Positions 29,497 to 40,651 are shown, counted from the stretch's first letter. The stretch is DNA of 64,000 nt from Qipengyuania flavescens (GCF_029688735.1 NZ_JARULD010000002.1:372001-436000), one strand, 5' to 3'. Program-made: numbers and translations. The notes: generated from the sequence alone by a model not told the origin.

Positions 29497-32331
29497 TCAA
29501 TTGCAGGTAGTGGTCGCGGCGGAGGTGTCGCCGTCGTTCAGACCCAGCGCGATGCCGACCAGCGCTTCCTGCTGGATCTGGTGGCGGCTGGCATAACCGG
29601 TGGCGGGGGAAGCAGCGACTTCGCGCCCGGCGTAGCAGGGGCGCATGCCCTTGTGTCCGGCCTGTTCGGCCGCTTCCTCGATCAGGCGGTCGACGAAGAA
29701 CCACGAACCGTTGTTCTTCGGTTCTTCCTGGCACCAGACGATCTTTTCCAGATTGGTCATGCGTTTCAGGCGCACGGCCAGCGGTTCGCCAGGGAAGGGG
29801 TACAGCTGCTCGAGACGCACGATGGATACGTCGTCCAGCCCGGCTTCGTCGCGGCGCTGCATCAGGTCGTAGGCGACCTTGCCACTGCACAGCACGAGGC
29901 GCTTTACCTTCTTGTCGTCGATCTCGGTCATGTCGGACTTGATCCGCATGAAGTGATGATCGCCCATGAACTCTTCCGCGCTGGACTTGGCCAACGGATG
30001 GCGGAGCAGGCTCTTCGGCGTCATAATGACCAGCGGCTTGCGGAAGCCGCGCAGCATCTGGCGGCGCAGGACGTGGAAGTAATTAGCCGGGGTGGTAATG
30101 TTGCAGACCTGGATGTTGTCGTTCGCGCAGAGCTGCAGGAAACGTTCGAGCCGCGCGGAGCTATGCTCCGGACCCTGGCCTTCGTAACCATGCGGCAGCA
30201 ACAGCACGAGGCCGTTGGCGCGCAGCCATTTGGCCTCGCCCGCGGCGATGAACTGGTCAATCATGATCTGCGCGCCATTGGCGAAGTCGCCGAACTGCGC
30301 TTCCCACATGACCAGGCTCTTCGGATCCGCCATCGCAAATCCGTATTCGAACCCGAGCACGCCGTATTCGGACAGCGGGCTGTCGTAGACCTCGAACTTG
30401 CCATGGGGCAGGGTGGTCAGCGGGATGTATTTGCGCTCGTCCTTCTGGTCGACCCACACGGCATGACGCTGGCTGAACGTGCCGCGGCCCGAATCCTGGC
30501 CGGAGAGGCGGACACCGAAGCCCTCGGTCACGAGGCTGCCGAAGGCGAGCGCTTCGCCGGTCGCCCAGTCGAAGCCTTCTCCGCTGGCGAACATCTCGCG
30601 CTTGGCATCGAGCACGCGGCCCAGCGTCTTGTGGATCGTGATGTCTTCGGGGACACTCGTCAGCGTGCGGCCGAGGCTGTCGAACAGCTTCTTCTCGATC
30701 CCCGTATCCGCGTTGCGACGCGCGTTCTCCGCATCGGCGGGCTTGTTCATACCCGCCCAGCGTCCGCCGAACCAATCGGCCTGATTGGGCTTGTAATCCT
30801 TGGCGGCGGCGAATTCTTCTTCGAGCAGGCTGGTGAATTCATCGATCAGCTGGTCGGCATAGCCCTTCTCGATGACGCCTTCGTCCTCGAGTCGCTTGGT
30901 GTAGAGTTCGCTGACCTTGGGATGCTGGCGAATTTCGTCATACATCAGCGGCTGGGTGAACTTGGGCTCGTCGCCCTCGTTATGGCCGAAGCGGCGATAG
31001 CACCACATGTCGATCACGATGTCGCGACCGAACTTCTGGCGGTATTCGATCGCTAGCTTGCAGGCGAAGGTGACGGCCTCGGGATCGTCGCCATTGACGT
31101 GCAGGATCGGTGCCTGGACGCCCTTGGCCACATCGCTGGGATAGGGGCTGGAGCGCGCGAATTGCGGGCTGGTCGTGAAGCCGATCTGGTTGTTGATGAC
31201 GAAGTGCAGGCAGCCGCCGGTGTTGTAACCGCGCACGCCGGAGAAGCCGAGGCACTCCCACACGATACCCTGACCGGCGAAGGCCGCGTCGCCATGCAGC
31301 AGCACGGGCAAAACCTGCTCGTGCTTCTTGAGGTCGTCACGGATCGCCTGCTGCGCGCGGCTTTTGCCGAGCACGACCGGGTTCACCGCTTCGAGGTGCG
31401 ACGGGTTCGGCACAAGGCTCATGTGCACGTCGATGCCGTCGAACTCGCGGTCGGTGCTGGTGCCGAGGTGGTATTTCACGTCGCCCGAACCGCCGACATC
31501 GTCGGGGTTGGAAGACCCGCCGGAGAACTCGTGGAAGATGACCTTGTAGGGCTTGCCCATGACATTCGCGAGCACGTTCAGGCGGCCGCGATGGGCCATC
31601 CCGTAGATGATTTCGCGCACGCCGAGTTGGCCGCCGTACTTGATCACCGCTTCGAGCGCCGGGATCATCGACTCGCCGCCATCGAGGCCGAAGCGCTTGG
31701 TGCCGACGTATTTCTTGCCGAGGAACTTCTCGTACTGCTCCCCGCGGATCACGGCGGCGAGGATCGCGCGCTTGCCCTCGTCGGTGAACTGGATCGTGTC
31801 TTCGGGCGTCTCGAACTTGTCCTGGAGGAAGCGGCGTTCCTCCGTGTCCGAGATGTGCATGTATTCGAGGCCGACATTGCCGCAATAGGTCGCACACAGG
31901 GCATCGTAGAGCTCGCGCACGGTAACCCATTCGAAGCCGAACACGCCGCCGACATAGACCTCGCGGTCGAGCTGGCCGTCGAAGCCGTGCCATTCGAGCT
32001 TCAGGTCCTCGGGCACTTCGCGATGCGACAGGCCCAGCGGGTCGAGATCGGCCGCCAGATGCCCGCGTACACGATAGAGCCGCACCAGCAGCATCGCCCG
32101 GATGCTGTCGTCCGCGGCCTTTTCCAAAGCCTTGGGATCGAGCTGCTTGCCGGCCTTTTCCGCCGCCTGAGCGACAGCCACGCGCATCTGCGTGGGGTCG
32201 AGCGCGGCGGTCAGGTCCGCCCCGCTGTCGACCACTTCGGCCAGCCAGCGCGGGTTGCCCCAGCTCGGACCCTGCTGCGGGCCTTCCTGATCGCCCATCT
32301 CGGGCAGGAAATCGTGGCTCTCGTTACCCAT
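29497..32331 (-). CDS. sucA: 2-oxoglutarate dehydrogenase E1 component
   Basis: E1 uses thiamine diphosphate to decarboxylate 2-oxoglutarate and succinylate the E2 lipoyl group. The 944-residue product is the usual length. Visible are SWGNPRWLAEV near the N-terminus, GMAHRGRLNVLANVMGKPY, the HGDAAFAGQGIVWECLGFS region of the cofactor-binding domain and the C-terminal LVLLLPHGYEGQGPEHSSAR. The order sucD-sucA-odhB fits one TCA operon on the minus strand. Confidence 0.98.
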   Translation of the reverse strand: MGNESHDFLPEMGDQEGPQQGPSWGNPRWLAEVVDSGADLTAALDPTQMRVAVAQAAEKAGKQLDPKALEKAADDSIRAMLLVRLYRVRGHLAADLDPLGLSHREVPEDLKLEWHGFDGQLDREVYVGGVFGFEWVTVRELYDALCATYCGNVGLEYMHISDTEERRFLQDKFETPEDTIQFTDEGKRAILAAVIRGEQYEKFLGKKYVGTKRFGLDGGESMIPALEAVIKYGGQLGVREIIYGMAHRGRLNVLANVMGKPYKVIFHEFSGGSSNPDDVGGSGDVKYHLGTSTDREFDGIDVHMSLVPNPSHLEAVNPVVLGKSRAQQAIRDDLKKHEQVLPVLLHGDAAFAGQGIVWECLGFSGVRGYNTGGCLHFVINNQIGFTTSPQFARSSPYPSDVAKGVQAPILHVNGDDPEAVTFACKLAIEYRQKFGRDIVIDMWCYRRFGHNEGDEPKFTQPLMYDEIRQHPKVSELYTKRLEDEGVIEKGYADQLIDEFTSLLEEEFAAAKDYKPNQADWFGGRWAGMNKPADAENARRNADTGIEKKLFDSLGRTLTSVPEDITIHKTLGRVLDAKREMFASGEGFDWATGEALAFGSLVTEGFGVRLSGQDSGRGTFSQRHAVWVDQKDERKYIPLTTLPHGKFEVYDSPLSEYGVLGFEYGFAMADPKSLVMWEAQFGDFANGAQIMIDQFIAAGEAKWLRANGLVLLLPHGYEGQGPEHSSARLERFLQLCANDNIQVCNITTPANYFHVLRRQMLRGFRKPLVIMTPKSLLRHPLAKSSAEEFMGDHHFMRIKSDMTEIDDKKVKRLVLCSGKVAYDLMQRRDEAGLDDVSIVRLEQLYPFPGEPLAVRLKRMTNLEKIVWCQEEPKNNGSWFFVDRLIEEAAEQAGHKGMRPCYAGREVAASPATGYASRHQIQQEALVGIALGLNDGDTSAATTTCN

Positions 32332-32431
32332 CGGGTCCCTTTCGCACCGACCCTATTGTCGGTTCATAGTGCCAATGCTTCTGCGGTGCGGAAGGCTCCC
32401 GGGGAGGAGACGGCCTGTCCGCTGCGAAGGC

Positions 32432-33322
32432 TCAGGCGAGTTCCTTCAGCAGGCCATCCAGCGTCGTGCCGAGTTCGGAGGGCGAGGGCGACACGCGGAT
32501 GCCGGCCTTCTCCATCGCCTCGATCTTGTCCTCGGCGCCGCCCTGGCCGCCGCTGACGATGGCGCCAGCGTGACCCATGCGACGGCCCGGAGGCGCCGTG
32601 CGGCCGGCGATGAAGCCGACGGTCGGCTTTTCGAGGCCCTTCTTGCGCTGGTGCGCGATGAATTCGGCCGCTTCTTCTTCCGCGCTGCCGCCGATTTCGC
32701 CGATCATGATGATCGACTTGGTGGCATCGTCCTTAAGGAAGAGGTCGAGCACGTCGATGAAGTTGGTGCCGTTCACCGGGTCGCCGCCGATGCCGACTGC
32801 CGTGGTCTGGCCGAGACCGACCATGGTCGTCTGGTGGACGGCTTCATAAGTCAGCGTGCCCGAACGCGAGACGACGCCGACGCTGCCCTGCTGGAAGATG
32901 GAGCCGGGCATGATGCCGATCTTGCATTCGCCGGGGGTCAGCACGCCGGGGCAGTTCGGACCGATCAGGCGCGACTTGCTGCCTTCGAGCGCCCGCTTCA
33001 CGCGCACCATGTCGAGCACCGGGATGCCTTCGGTGATGGCGACGATCAGCTCGATCTCGGCGTCGATAGCCTCGAGGATCGAGTCCGCGGCGAAGGGCGG
33101 CGGCACGTAGATGCACGAAGCGGTCGCCCCGGTCGCATGCTTGGCTTCGGCGACGGTGTTGTAGACCGGCAGGCCGATGTGCTCGGTGCCGCCTTTGCCC
33201 GGCGTCACGCCCGCAACCATCTGCGTCCCGTAATCGAGCGCCTGCTGCGTGTGGAAGGTGCCGGTATCGCCGGTCATCCCCTGGGTGATGACCTTGGTGT
33301 TCTTGTCTACGAGGATGGACAT
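32432..33322 (-). CDS. sucD: Succinyl-CoA synthetase alpha subunit
   Basis: The alpha subunit carries the phosphohistidine that links succinyl-CoA cleavage to nucleotide triphosphate synthesis. The 296-residue product starts at ATG 33322, giving [19 protein letters not shown]. It includes [20 protein letters not shown] and the active-site loop [15 protein letters not shown] with His251. The frame is open 9 codons further upstream, but the family start is 33322. The beta subunit gene sucC is not adjacent and not in this window. Confidence 0.97.
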   Translation of the reverse strand: MSILVDKNTKVITQGMTGDTGTFHTQQALDYGTQMVAGVTPGKGGTEHIGLPVYNTVAEAKHATGATASCIYVPPPFAADSILEAIDAEIELIVAITEGIPVLDMVRVKRALEGSKSRLIGPNCPGVLTPGECKIGIMPGSIFQQGSVGVVSRSGTLTYEAVHQTTMVGLGQTTAVGIGGDPVNGTNFIDVLDLFLKDDATKSIIMIGEIGGSAEEEAAEFIAHQRKKGLEKPTVGFIAGRTAPPGRRMGHAGAIVSGGQGGAEDKIEAMEKAGIRVSPSPSELGTTLDGLLKELA

Positions 33323-33332
33323 ATAAATGCTC

Positions 33333-33802
33333 CTAGAAAGCAGCGCCAATTAGCCGCACTTGCGGTTGATCGGAATTTGGGTCGGTGAAAAATTGAATGC
33401 CGCGAGGACCAGCAGCAGTTGAAACCATCCAAAGCTGGCTCTCCGACTGCTTGAGAGGTTTTGAATCGAGAATCGAGGTCAGTATTTTGACGACCTTATT
33501 TTGCTCATATTGATCGCTTAAAATGGCTCGAACAACACAAACGCGGTTCACACCATCACCGTCGGTCGGAAACTCAATCGAGATCGGAGCCGAGATGTGT
33601 TGGTAGTTCTGGCCGTTGAATGTCCAAGCATCATTTTCGAAACGAGACCTATCGGCTCCATTTTTGTCCGCCGAAAGCATGCATAAGGCAGCCGAGTTCG
33701 CCACATCGTCGACGGTGGCTGTCTCGGCGGCGTTTGCAGCAGAAGCTGCAGTCAATGTCGCCGCTAAGAGAATTGCCGCTAAAAGAATTACTGAAAACCG
33801 CA

Positions 33803-33803
<1 letters not shown>
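33333..33803 (-). CDS. Secreted hypothetical protein between mdh and sucD
   Basis: The 156-residue product has a clear signal peptide ([21 protein letters not shown]) and a mature part with two cysteines (AALCML and NRVCVV) and no family I recognise. It is noticeably AT-richer than the flanking metabolic genes (GC-poor stretches with TTTTGCTC and AAAATG), which suggests later insertion. The preferred ATG at 33803 overlaps the mdh stop by one base (TGATG); a GTG lies just upstream. It occupies the position where many alphaproteobacteria have sucC. Confidence 0.75.
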
Positions 33804-34885
<1,082 letters not shown>

Positions 34886-34940
34886 CTAGGCCCCCGCGCA
34901 CACGAATGCAACCGGCAATCGGCGGGCAGGTTCACATATC

Positions 34941-34962
34941 TTTGAGAATGGTTTGCAGTAGC
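34941..34962 (-). promoter_or_regulatory. Fur-box-like sequence upstream of mdh
   Basis: GAGAATGGTTTGCAGTAGC (34944-34962) matches 12 of 19 positions of the classic Fur box and resembles natural sites of the GAGAATGATTTGC type. It lies about 175 bases upstream of mdh, in its probable promoter region. This is a pattern match only. Confidence 0.3.
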
Positions 34963-35020
34963 AATAAGCGCTGCTACGCTTGGTTTAACAAGAGCTCAAC
35001 CGGCCATCGCCCGGAAAGTT

Positions 35021-35362
35021 TCAATAGATGAGCGCGCTCGTCGTATCGAGGCGGCGGACGAGGTCTTCCGCCACGCGGCGATCCAGCGTGCGGCAGACCT
35101 CAAGCCACCATTCGTAGCTTTCCGTATCGCCGGTGAAATGCGCCTGTTCCGCTTGGTTGCGCGCCTCCCGGGCCGCGCCGAGACCGTGCTGCGCGAAGTG
35201 CTTCAACGCCGCGCGCATCATCATGTCGAAGGAGCTTTCGACCGCCACGTCGCCGCCAGCCACGCCATTGTCATTGGCCGCGCGGCCCAGCGCCTTGCGG
35301 GCCAGCGCGCGTGCGATCGGCGAATGGGCGGTGGAGCGGGCGGCGGCGAAGTGAACGGGCAT
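35021..35362 (-). CDS. Conserved hypothetical protein
   Basis: The 113-residue product has no signal peptide or membrane segment. It opens with MPVHFAAARSTAHSPIARAL and is mostly helical, with HFAQHGLGAAREARNQAEQAHFTGD followed by WWLEVCRTLDRRVAEDL. This looks like a small cytosolic sphingomonad protein, but no function can be assigned. The ATG has AGCAGGACAACTGCCC upstream with a weak binding site. It stands between mdh and the cell-wall hydrolase gene, on the same strand. Confidence 0.65.
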   Translation of the reverse strand: MPVHFAAARSTAHSPIARALARKALGRAANDNGVAGGDVAVESSFDMMMRAALKHFAQHGLGAAREARNQAEQAHFTGDTESYEWWLEVCRTLDRRVAEDLVRRLDTTSALIY

Positions 35363-35496
35363 GGGCAGTTGTCCTGCTTTCGATGTCGGCGCGCTGCGTC
35401 GCGCTCACCCGGTATTAGCGGGCTGCACCTAAGCTTGTGTTCCGCGGTATGGTTGTGAAGACGTAAATCTTTGTCTTCGCTTGCAGACGCCAAGGC

Positions 35497-36642
35497 CTAC
35501 TCGCTCTTGCCCGGTTCCCTGATCCAGCGCCCGCTGTTCGCATATTCGTCGCGCACGCGACCGGACGAGGGCAGGTTGTCGTTCTTGGCGGGCGCTGCCG
35601 TAGCGGATTTCGCAGGCGCGCCGACCGGTATGTCGGGTGTCCTGTCCGCACCGATGGCGGAATTCGGCGGCGGCGCGGCTGCTGCGACCGGGCCGGGCAC
35701 ATCGCTCTCGGCGCGGCGCACGGCGGGGGCGGCGGCACCCGGCTCCACGCCCGCATAGGCATCGGTGAAGGCGCCCGAGCGTCCGGCGGAACCCTTCCAG
35801 CGATAAAAGCGATGCGCGCCGATGGTGCGGATGTAATCGAGGCTCGACGCCCAATAGGGGTTCACGTAATTCGTATGGTAATGCGTGGCGAGGCCGATGG
35901 GGCGGTAGACGTCGCCCGCCAGCGCCGCCAGCGCGATCGACTGGGCGCGTGCATAGCCGCCGCGCGACGGGGTGCGCCGCATGGATCCATCGCAGGTGAA
36001 GGAGAACTGGCAACCGGTCTTTCGCTCCGATCCCTGGAACACGACTCCGCAAACGCTGGCCGGATAGGCCGGATGCGCCACGCGGTTGAGGACCACCTGT
36101 GCCACCGCCTGTTGGCCGTCGTAACTCTCGCTCGCCGCCTCGTAATAGATCGCCATCGAGAGGCATTGCAGCGCGCGGGCCTTGTCGAGCCCGCCGCCCG
36201 CCTGCCGGAAAGCCTGCGCCGTCGCACCCGCGCCGTGGCTTTCGGCAAATTCGACCGTCTCCAGCGTGCCTTCTTCCTCGCGCAAGTCTGCAAGATCGGT
36301 GGTGAGCCGGGGCGCGTCTTCGAGGTAATAGAAGGCCGATCCGGGGAAGCTTTCACCCGCCGTCTCGAATGGCATCGGCGTCAGCGCGACGCGCTCTTGC
36401 TTGAGGCCGATGGCGCTGCGCAGGTTGGAGCCGAGTTCGCCTTGTGCGGCATAGGTCGGCAGGGCGATAGCAAGCGCGAGCGCGCCGAGGCGGATCGCCA
36501 TCTGCCGCCTGTCGCGCTGGCGTTCGGCCCGGCGCTGCGCGCGCGTCGGCGCTGTGCGCAGGTTGCGCTTTCTACCGCCATCGCTGTCAGCCCTGCTGGC
36601 CAAATGCCGCCATCCTTTCACGCCCTGCATAGCCTGCCGCAC
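35497..36642 (-). CDS. SleB-type cell-wall hydrolase, membrane-anchored
   Basis: The 381-residue product has a basic N-terminus and one membrane helix (about residues 47-65), then a SleB (hydrolase_2) domain: ALQCLSMAIYYEAASESYDGQ with the probable catalytic Glu168, VAQVVLNRVAHPAYPASVCG, CQFSFTCDG and ATHYHTNYVNPYW. Such enzymes cut peptidoglycan as muramidases or lytic transglycosylases. The C-terminal 90 residues are low-complexity and Ala/Pro-rich. The gene is divergent from the B12 riboswitch operon, with about 115 bases between its start and the riboswitch. Confidence 0.88.
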   Translation of the reverse strand: MRQAMQGVKGWRHLASRADSDGGRKRNLRTAPTRAQRRAERQRDRRQMAIRLGALALAIALPTYAAQGELGSNLRSAIGLKQERVALTPMPFETAGESFPGSAFYYLEDAPRLTTDLADLREEEGTLETVEFAESHGAGATAQAFRQAGGGLDKARALQCLSMAIYYEAASESYDGQQAVAQVVLNRVAHPAYPASVCGVVFQGSERKTGCQFSFTCDGSMRRTPSRGGYARAQSIALAALAGDVYRPIGLATHYHTNYVNPYWASSLDYIRTIGAHRFYRWKGSAGRSGAFTDAYAGVEPGAAAPAVRRAESDVPGPVAAAAPPPNSAIGADRTPDIPVGAPAKSATAAPAKNDNLPSSGRVRDEYANSGRWIREPGKSE

Positions 36643-36759
36643 GATGGCGCGGGAGAGGCTGCAGGTCCGGGTCCCGCCACGGGACGTCCGTCGCCGCGGC
36701 CCTTACCATGCAAATCCTTAATGCGAACTCCAACTTGTGCGCCGCAATATGGCGGTGTA

Positions 36760-36950
36760 GGAGCGCGCCTGCGTCATGGGTTGGCCTGTTCGCGCAGGCC
36801 CGAAGAGGGAAGGAGGTGCGATACCTCCGCTGCCCCCGCAACTGTGACCGGTGAGGCGCGCTCCATCGTGCCACTGTCCATTACGGGCGGGAAGGCGGGG
36901 CGCGGCCTGCGATCCGGGAGCCAGGAGACCTGCCCATGCGTGTCGTTCGG
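36760..36950 (+). ncRNA. Cobalamin (B12) riboswitch
   Basis: The region holds the conserved core of the adenosylcobalamin riboswitch in order: GGGAAGGAGGTGCGA, the paired CCTCC, the hallmark GCTGCCCCCGCAACTGTGACCGG (B12 box region, about 36829-36851), CCACTGTCC, GGGCGGGAAGGCG and the final GCCAGGAGACCTGCC (36920-36934). Ends are approximate. It lies in the leader of btuB, about 90 bases before its start. No clear terminator follows, so control is more likely by sequestering the ribosome binding site. Confidence 0.96.
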
Positions 36951-37041
36951 CCGCGGGCGGGGTGTACCGATGGCAAACGTGGATGCGAGCAATTCCGCTC
37001 CCTCCCGTCATGAGCGACGTTTCGCTTATGATGGAGGTTTT

Positions 37042-38892
37042 GTGTCCAGATTTCTGCTTTTACTGACTGTTTCCGCGTTTCCCTGTGCTGCGATGGCGCA
37101 GGAGACCGACGACGACATCATCATTCCGTTGGTGACTGATCACGCCGACACCATCACCGTGACTGCAAACGGCCTCGGCACCGATATCGGCAACACCGGC
37201 CAGGCGGTAACGATTATCGAGCGCGAGGAGATCGAAAGCGTGCAGGGGCCGGATGCGACGCGCGTCCTGCAGCGCACGCCCGGTCTCTCGCTGACCCGCA
37301 ACGGCGGCGTCGGCGGCTTCACCGGCGTCAGCATCCGCGGCGCGAATTCGGAGCAGCTGCTGGTGCTGGTCGACGGGGTGAAAGTCAACGATCCGTCCTC
37401 GCCTTCGGGCGGGTTCGATTTCGGCAACCTCCTGCTTGGCACGGCGGGCAAGTTCGACATCCTGCGCGGCTCGAACAGCACGATCTGGGGGTCGGACGCC
37501 ATCGGCGGGGTCGTCGATGTGTCCACCCGCGCCGAGACCGGCCTCGAGGGCAATGTCGAGTACGGCTCGCGCGATACGCTCTACGCCAGCGCCGTCGGCG
37601 GGCTGAAAGGTGATCGCTATTTCGCCGGGCTGACCGGCGCCTTTTACCGCACCGACGGCTTCTCCGCCGCGGCCTCCGGCACGGAGCCCGATGGCTTCGA
37701 ACAGGTCGCGCTGGGCGGCACGGCCTTCTTCGACATCACCACGAACCTCGAACTGTTCGCCCATGCCAATTGGAGCGAGGGCGAGCTCGACATCGATGGC
37801 TTCCCGCCGCCGACCTTCGCTCTGGCCGACACGCTGGAAACGCAGGAAACCCGCCGGCACTGGGGCGATGTCGGCCTGGCCTATTACGGCAACGACCTCA
37901 CCCTGCGCGCGGCCTACAGCCTGTCCGGTACCGAGCGCGACAATCTCGACGATGCTGGCAATTTGACATTTGCCGGGGACGGCCATTCGGAGCGCGTCCA
38001 GCTTCGCGGCGAATATCGCGCCATCGGTCCGGTAACCGTGGCCTTCGGCGCGGAGCACGAGTGGAGCGATTACGAGACCAGTTTCGATGCGCCGGGCGAG
38101 ATCGAAATTTCCGGTGCCTACGTCCAGCTCGGCTTCGCATTGGGCGATATCGCGGCACATATCGGTTCGCGCGTGGACGATCACGAGCTGTTCGGCACCA
38201 ACGGCAGTTATGGCGCCGATCTGTCCTACGGCCTCGGCAACGACTGGCGCATTCGCGCGAGTGTGGGCGAGGGCTTCAAGGCGCCGACGCTCTACCACCT
38301 GCGCAGCTTCTACGGCAACGCGGACTTGCGCCCTGAGGAGAGCACCAGCTTCGACCTCGGCGTTGAAAAGGGCCAGCGAGGGCGCGGCGCGCATGTCGCG
38401 CTCACCGCCTTCCGCCGCGACACGACCGACCTGATCAACTTCGCTTTCAGCGCGGAGCGTCCGTTCGGTTTCTACGACAACACCGCGCGCGCCCGGGCGC
38501 AGGGGTTCGAGGCCGAGGCAGGCTTCGATATGTCCGGTTCGTTTCGGGTGTCGGGCGTATTCTCCTATGTCGATGCTGAAGACCGCGCGACCGGCCTCGA
38601 TCTCGCTCGCCGCCCGCGTCACTTCGGCACGCTGTATGCCGACTGGGACGCCCCCTTCGGACTGAAGCTGGGTGCGGACCTGCGCTTTGCGGGCGAGAGC
38701 TTCGACAATGCCGCCAACACGGTCGCGCTCGACGGCTACGAAGTGCTCGACCTGCGCGCGGCGATGCCAATCGGCGATACGCTGGAAGTATATGGCCGGG
38801 TCGAGAACGTCTTCGACGCCGATTATGCGACCGCGCTCGGCTATGCGTCGCCCGGCCGCGGTGCCTTTGTCGGCGTGCGGGCGCAAATGTGA
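37042..38892 (+). CDS. btuB: TonB-dependent vitamin B12 receptor
   Basis: The outer-membrane receptor imports cobalamin using TonB energy. The preferred start is GTG 37042 with GGAGG 4 bases upstream, because it directly yields a signal peptide (MSRFLLLLTVSAFPCAAMAQ); the long open frame upstream runs through the riboswitch and is not coding. The 616-residue product has a TonB box (DTITVTA, residues 36-42), a plug domain with GVSIRGANSEQLLVLVDGVKV and a 22-strand barrel ending in ASPGRGAFVGVRAQM with an aromatic-poor end. The riboswitch and downstream btuFCD genes support B12 as the substrate. Confidence 0.93.
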   Translation: MSRFLLLLTVSAFPCAAMAQETDDDIIIPLVTDHADTITVTANGLGTDIGNTGQAVTIIEREEIESVQGPDATRVLQRTPGLSLTRNGGVGGFTGVSIRGANSEQLLVLVDGVKVNDPSSPSGGFDFGNLLLGTAGKFDILRGSNSTIWGSDAIGGVVDVSTRAETGLEGNVEYGSRDTLYASAVGGLKGDRYFAGLTGAFYRTDGFSAAASGTEPDGFEQVALGGTAFFDITTNLELFAHANWSEGELDIDGFPPPTFALADTLETQETRRHWGDVGLAYYGNDLTLRAAYSLSGTERDNLDDAGNLTFAGDGHSERVQLRGEYRAIGPVTVAFGAEHEWSDYETSFDAPGEIEISGAYVQLGFALGDIAAHIGSRVDDHELFGTNGSYGADLSYGLGNDWRIRASVGEGFKAPTLYHLRSFYGNADLRPEESTSFDLGVEKGQRGRGAHVALTAFRRDTTDLINFAFSAERPFGFYDNTARARAQGFEAEAGFDMSGSFRVSGVFSYVDAEDRATGLDLARRPRHFGTLYADWDAPFGLKLGADLRFAGESFDNAANTVALDGYEVLDLRAAMPIGDTLEVYGRVENVFDADYATALGYASPGRGAFVGVRAQM

Positions 38893-39701
38893 TCCGGCTG
38901 CTGCCCGCGCTGGCTCTGCTGCTCGCCGGATGCGCGAGCGAAGGGCCGGTGCGGGCGCCCGATCACCAACTGCCGACCATCGTCAGCCTCAACCCCTGCA
39001 CCGACGCGATCCTGGCCGAGGTAACGGCGCCAGGCCAGCTGCTCGCGATCTCGCATTACAGCAAGGATCCGCGCGCGACCTCGATGCAGCCGGCAGATGC
39101 CGCTCGCTACCGGACCACGGGTGGTTCAGTCGAAGAGATTCTCGCGCTCGATCCCGATGTGGTAGTCGCAAGCAGTTTCATCGCTCCTGCGACCCGCGCG
39201 GCGCTGGAGGATCTGGGCGTCGAAGTCGTGACTTTCGGAGCGGCGAGCACGGTCGAGGAAAGTCTCGAGCAGGTGCGCGCTCTAGCCGAACTGGCGGGCG
39301 ACAGGAGAGCGGGTGAGCGCCTTGCTGCGCGGATCGACGAAGCAATTGCCGATGCGGACCTGACGGGACAGTCTATCGAAGCGGCCTTGTGGCAACCGGG
39401 CGGCATCGTCCCCGGCGAGCGCGCGCTGATCAGCGACCTGCTGCGCCGCACTGGCTTCGCCAGCTACGGCGAGGCTCGCGGGCTCGGCCAGGCAGACTTT
39501 CTCGCGCTGGAGCAGGTGGTAGCCGATCCGCCGGAGGTTCTGCTGGTCGCCGGGAGCGATAATGGTCAGAGCCATCCTGTCCTCGAGCAGCTTCCCGGCA
39601 TGTTGCGCGAGAGTTTCGACACCCGTCTGCTTTATTGCGGCGGTCCGACAATCATCCGCGCAGCCGAGCGGCTGGCCGAAATCCGGCGGAGTGTCTCGTG
39701 A
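38889..39701 (+). CDS. btuF: Cobalamin ABC transporter substrate-binding lipoprotein
   Basis: The periplasmic binding protein passes B12 from BtuB to BtuCD. The 270-residue product starts at a GTG that overlaps the btuB stop (GTGA) and has a lipobox LLAGC (Cys15), so it is probably membrane-tethered. The class III binding-protein fold is seen in PTIVSLNPCTDAILAEV and in VEEILALDPDVVVASSF. Signal length and gene order support the call. Confidence 0.9.
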   Translation: MIRLLPALALLLAGCASEGPVRAPDHQLPTIVSLNPCTDAILAEVTAPGQLLAISHYSKDPRATSMQPADAARYRTTGGSVEEILALDPDVVVASSFIAPATRAALEDLGVEVVTFGAASTVEESLEQVRALAELAGDRRAGERLAARIDEAIADADLTGQSIEAALWQPGGIVPGERALISDLLRRTGFASYGEARGLGQADFLALEQVVADPPEVLLVAGSDNGQSHPVLEQLPGMLRESFDTRLLYCGGPTIIRAAERLAEIRRSVS

Positions 39702-40651
39702 ACCGCGCGGTGGTGGTGTTCGGCCTGTTGCTTGCGATCGCCCTGCCGCTCTCGCTTCTGGCAGGTCGCGTGTGGCTCTGGCCGGACGCCACGCCAAATG
39801 CTGCGATCATCCTCGCTGAGCTCCGCCTGCCGCGCGCTCTGCTGGCTGTGATCGTCGGGGCAGGCCTGGGTGCGGCGGGGGCGGCGATGCAGGGTTATCT
39901 GCGCAATCCGCTTGCCGATCCGGGGCTGTTCGGCATCGCACCGGGCGCGGCGCTGGGGGCGGTCGTGGCGTTGTGGTTCGGCTACACGACGAGCGCGTGG
40001 TTGCTGCCGCTTTTCGCTCTGCTGGGAGCGGGCGGGGCCATGGCCCTGCTGGCTGCAATCGCCGGACGCACCGGGGGCATCGCGCTGTTCACGCTGGCAG
40101 GCCTGATGGTTGCCAGCCTCGCTGGAGCGCTCACCGCTCTGGCGATCAGCATGGCGCCGAATGCCTTTGCCATGAGCGAGATCGTCCTGTGGCTGAACGG
40201 CGCGCTGACCGACCGCAGCTGGCGCGAGGTCACGCTGGCCGCGCCGCTGGTGGGGCTCGGCGTGCTGCTTCTCTGGCGTACCGGCAAACCGCTCGACGCG
40301 CTGACTTTGGGCGAGCCGGTCGCCCGGTCGTTGGGCGTGAACACCGGCGCGCTCCTGTGGATGCTCACTGCAGGCATCGGTCTGACTGTCGGCGCGAGCG
40401 TGGCGGTTGCCGGGATCATCGGCTTCGTCGGCCTGATCGTGCCGCATCTCGTCCGGCCGTTCACCGACAGTCGCCCCTCGCAACTGATTGTCCCGAGCGC
40501 GCTCGCGGGGGCGCTGCTGGTGCTGGTCGCGGACAGCGCGGTGAGGGTCTTGCCTTTCGTGACGGAACTGAGGCTCGGTATCGCGCTGAGCTTGCTGGGC
40601 GCGCCGTTCTTCCTCTGGCTTCTGATACGAATGCGCAGGGGGCTCGCATGA
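39698..40651 (+). CDS. btuC: Cobalamin ABC transporter permease
   Basis: The inner-membrane permease of the BtuCD importer. The 317-residue product has about ten hydrophobic helices and the FecCD family motifs RLPRALLAVIVGAGLGAAGA and GAAMQGYLRNPLADPGLFGI, together with a late VGLIVPHLVRPFTDSR. It starts at a GTG overlapping the btuF stop (GTGA) and ends overlapping btuD (ATGA), so all four genes are translationally linked. Confidence 0.93.
   Translation: MNRAVVVFGLLLAIALPLSLLAGRVWLWPDATPNAAIILAELRLPRALLAVIVGAGLGAAGAAMQGYLRNPLADPGLFGIAPGAALGAVVALWFGYTTSAWLLPLFALLGAGGAMALLAAIAGRTGGIALFTLAGLMVASLAGALTALAISMAPNAFAMSEIVLWLNGALTDRSWREVTLAAPLVGLGVLLLWRTGKPLDALTLGEPVARSLGVNTGALLWMLTAGIGLTVGASVAVAGIIGFVGLIVPHLVRPFTDSRPSQLIVPSALAGALLVLVADSAVRVLPFVTELRLGIALSLLGAPFFLWLLIRMRRGLA

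Noticed and set aside
35812-37041. Extension of the btuB frame upstream through the riboswitch and the SleB gene
   Set aside because: The open frame is antisense to SleB and crosses the riboswitch core; a signal peptide begins at GTG 37042.
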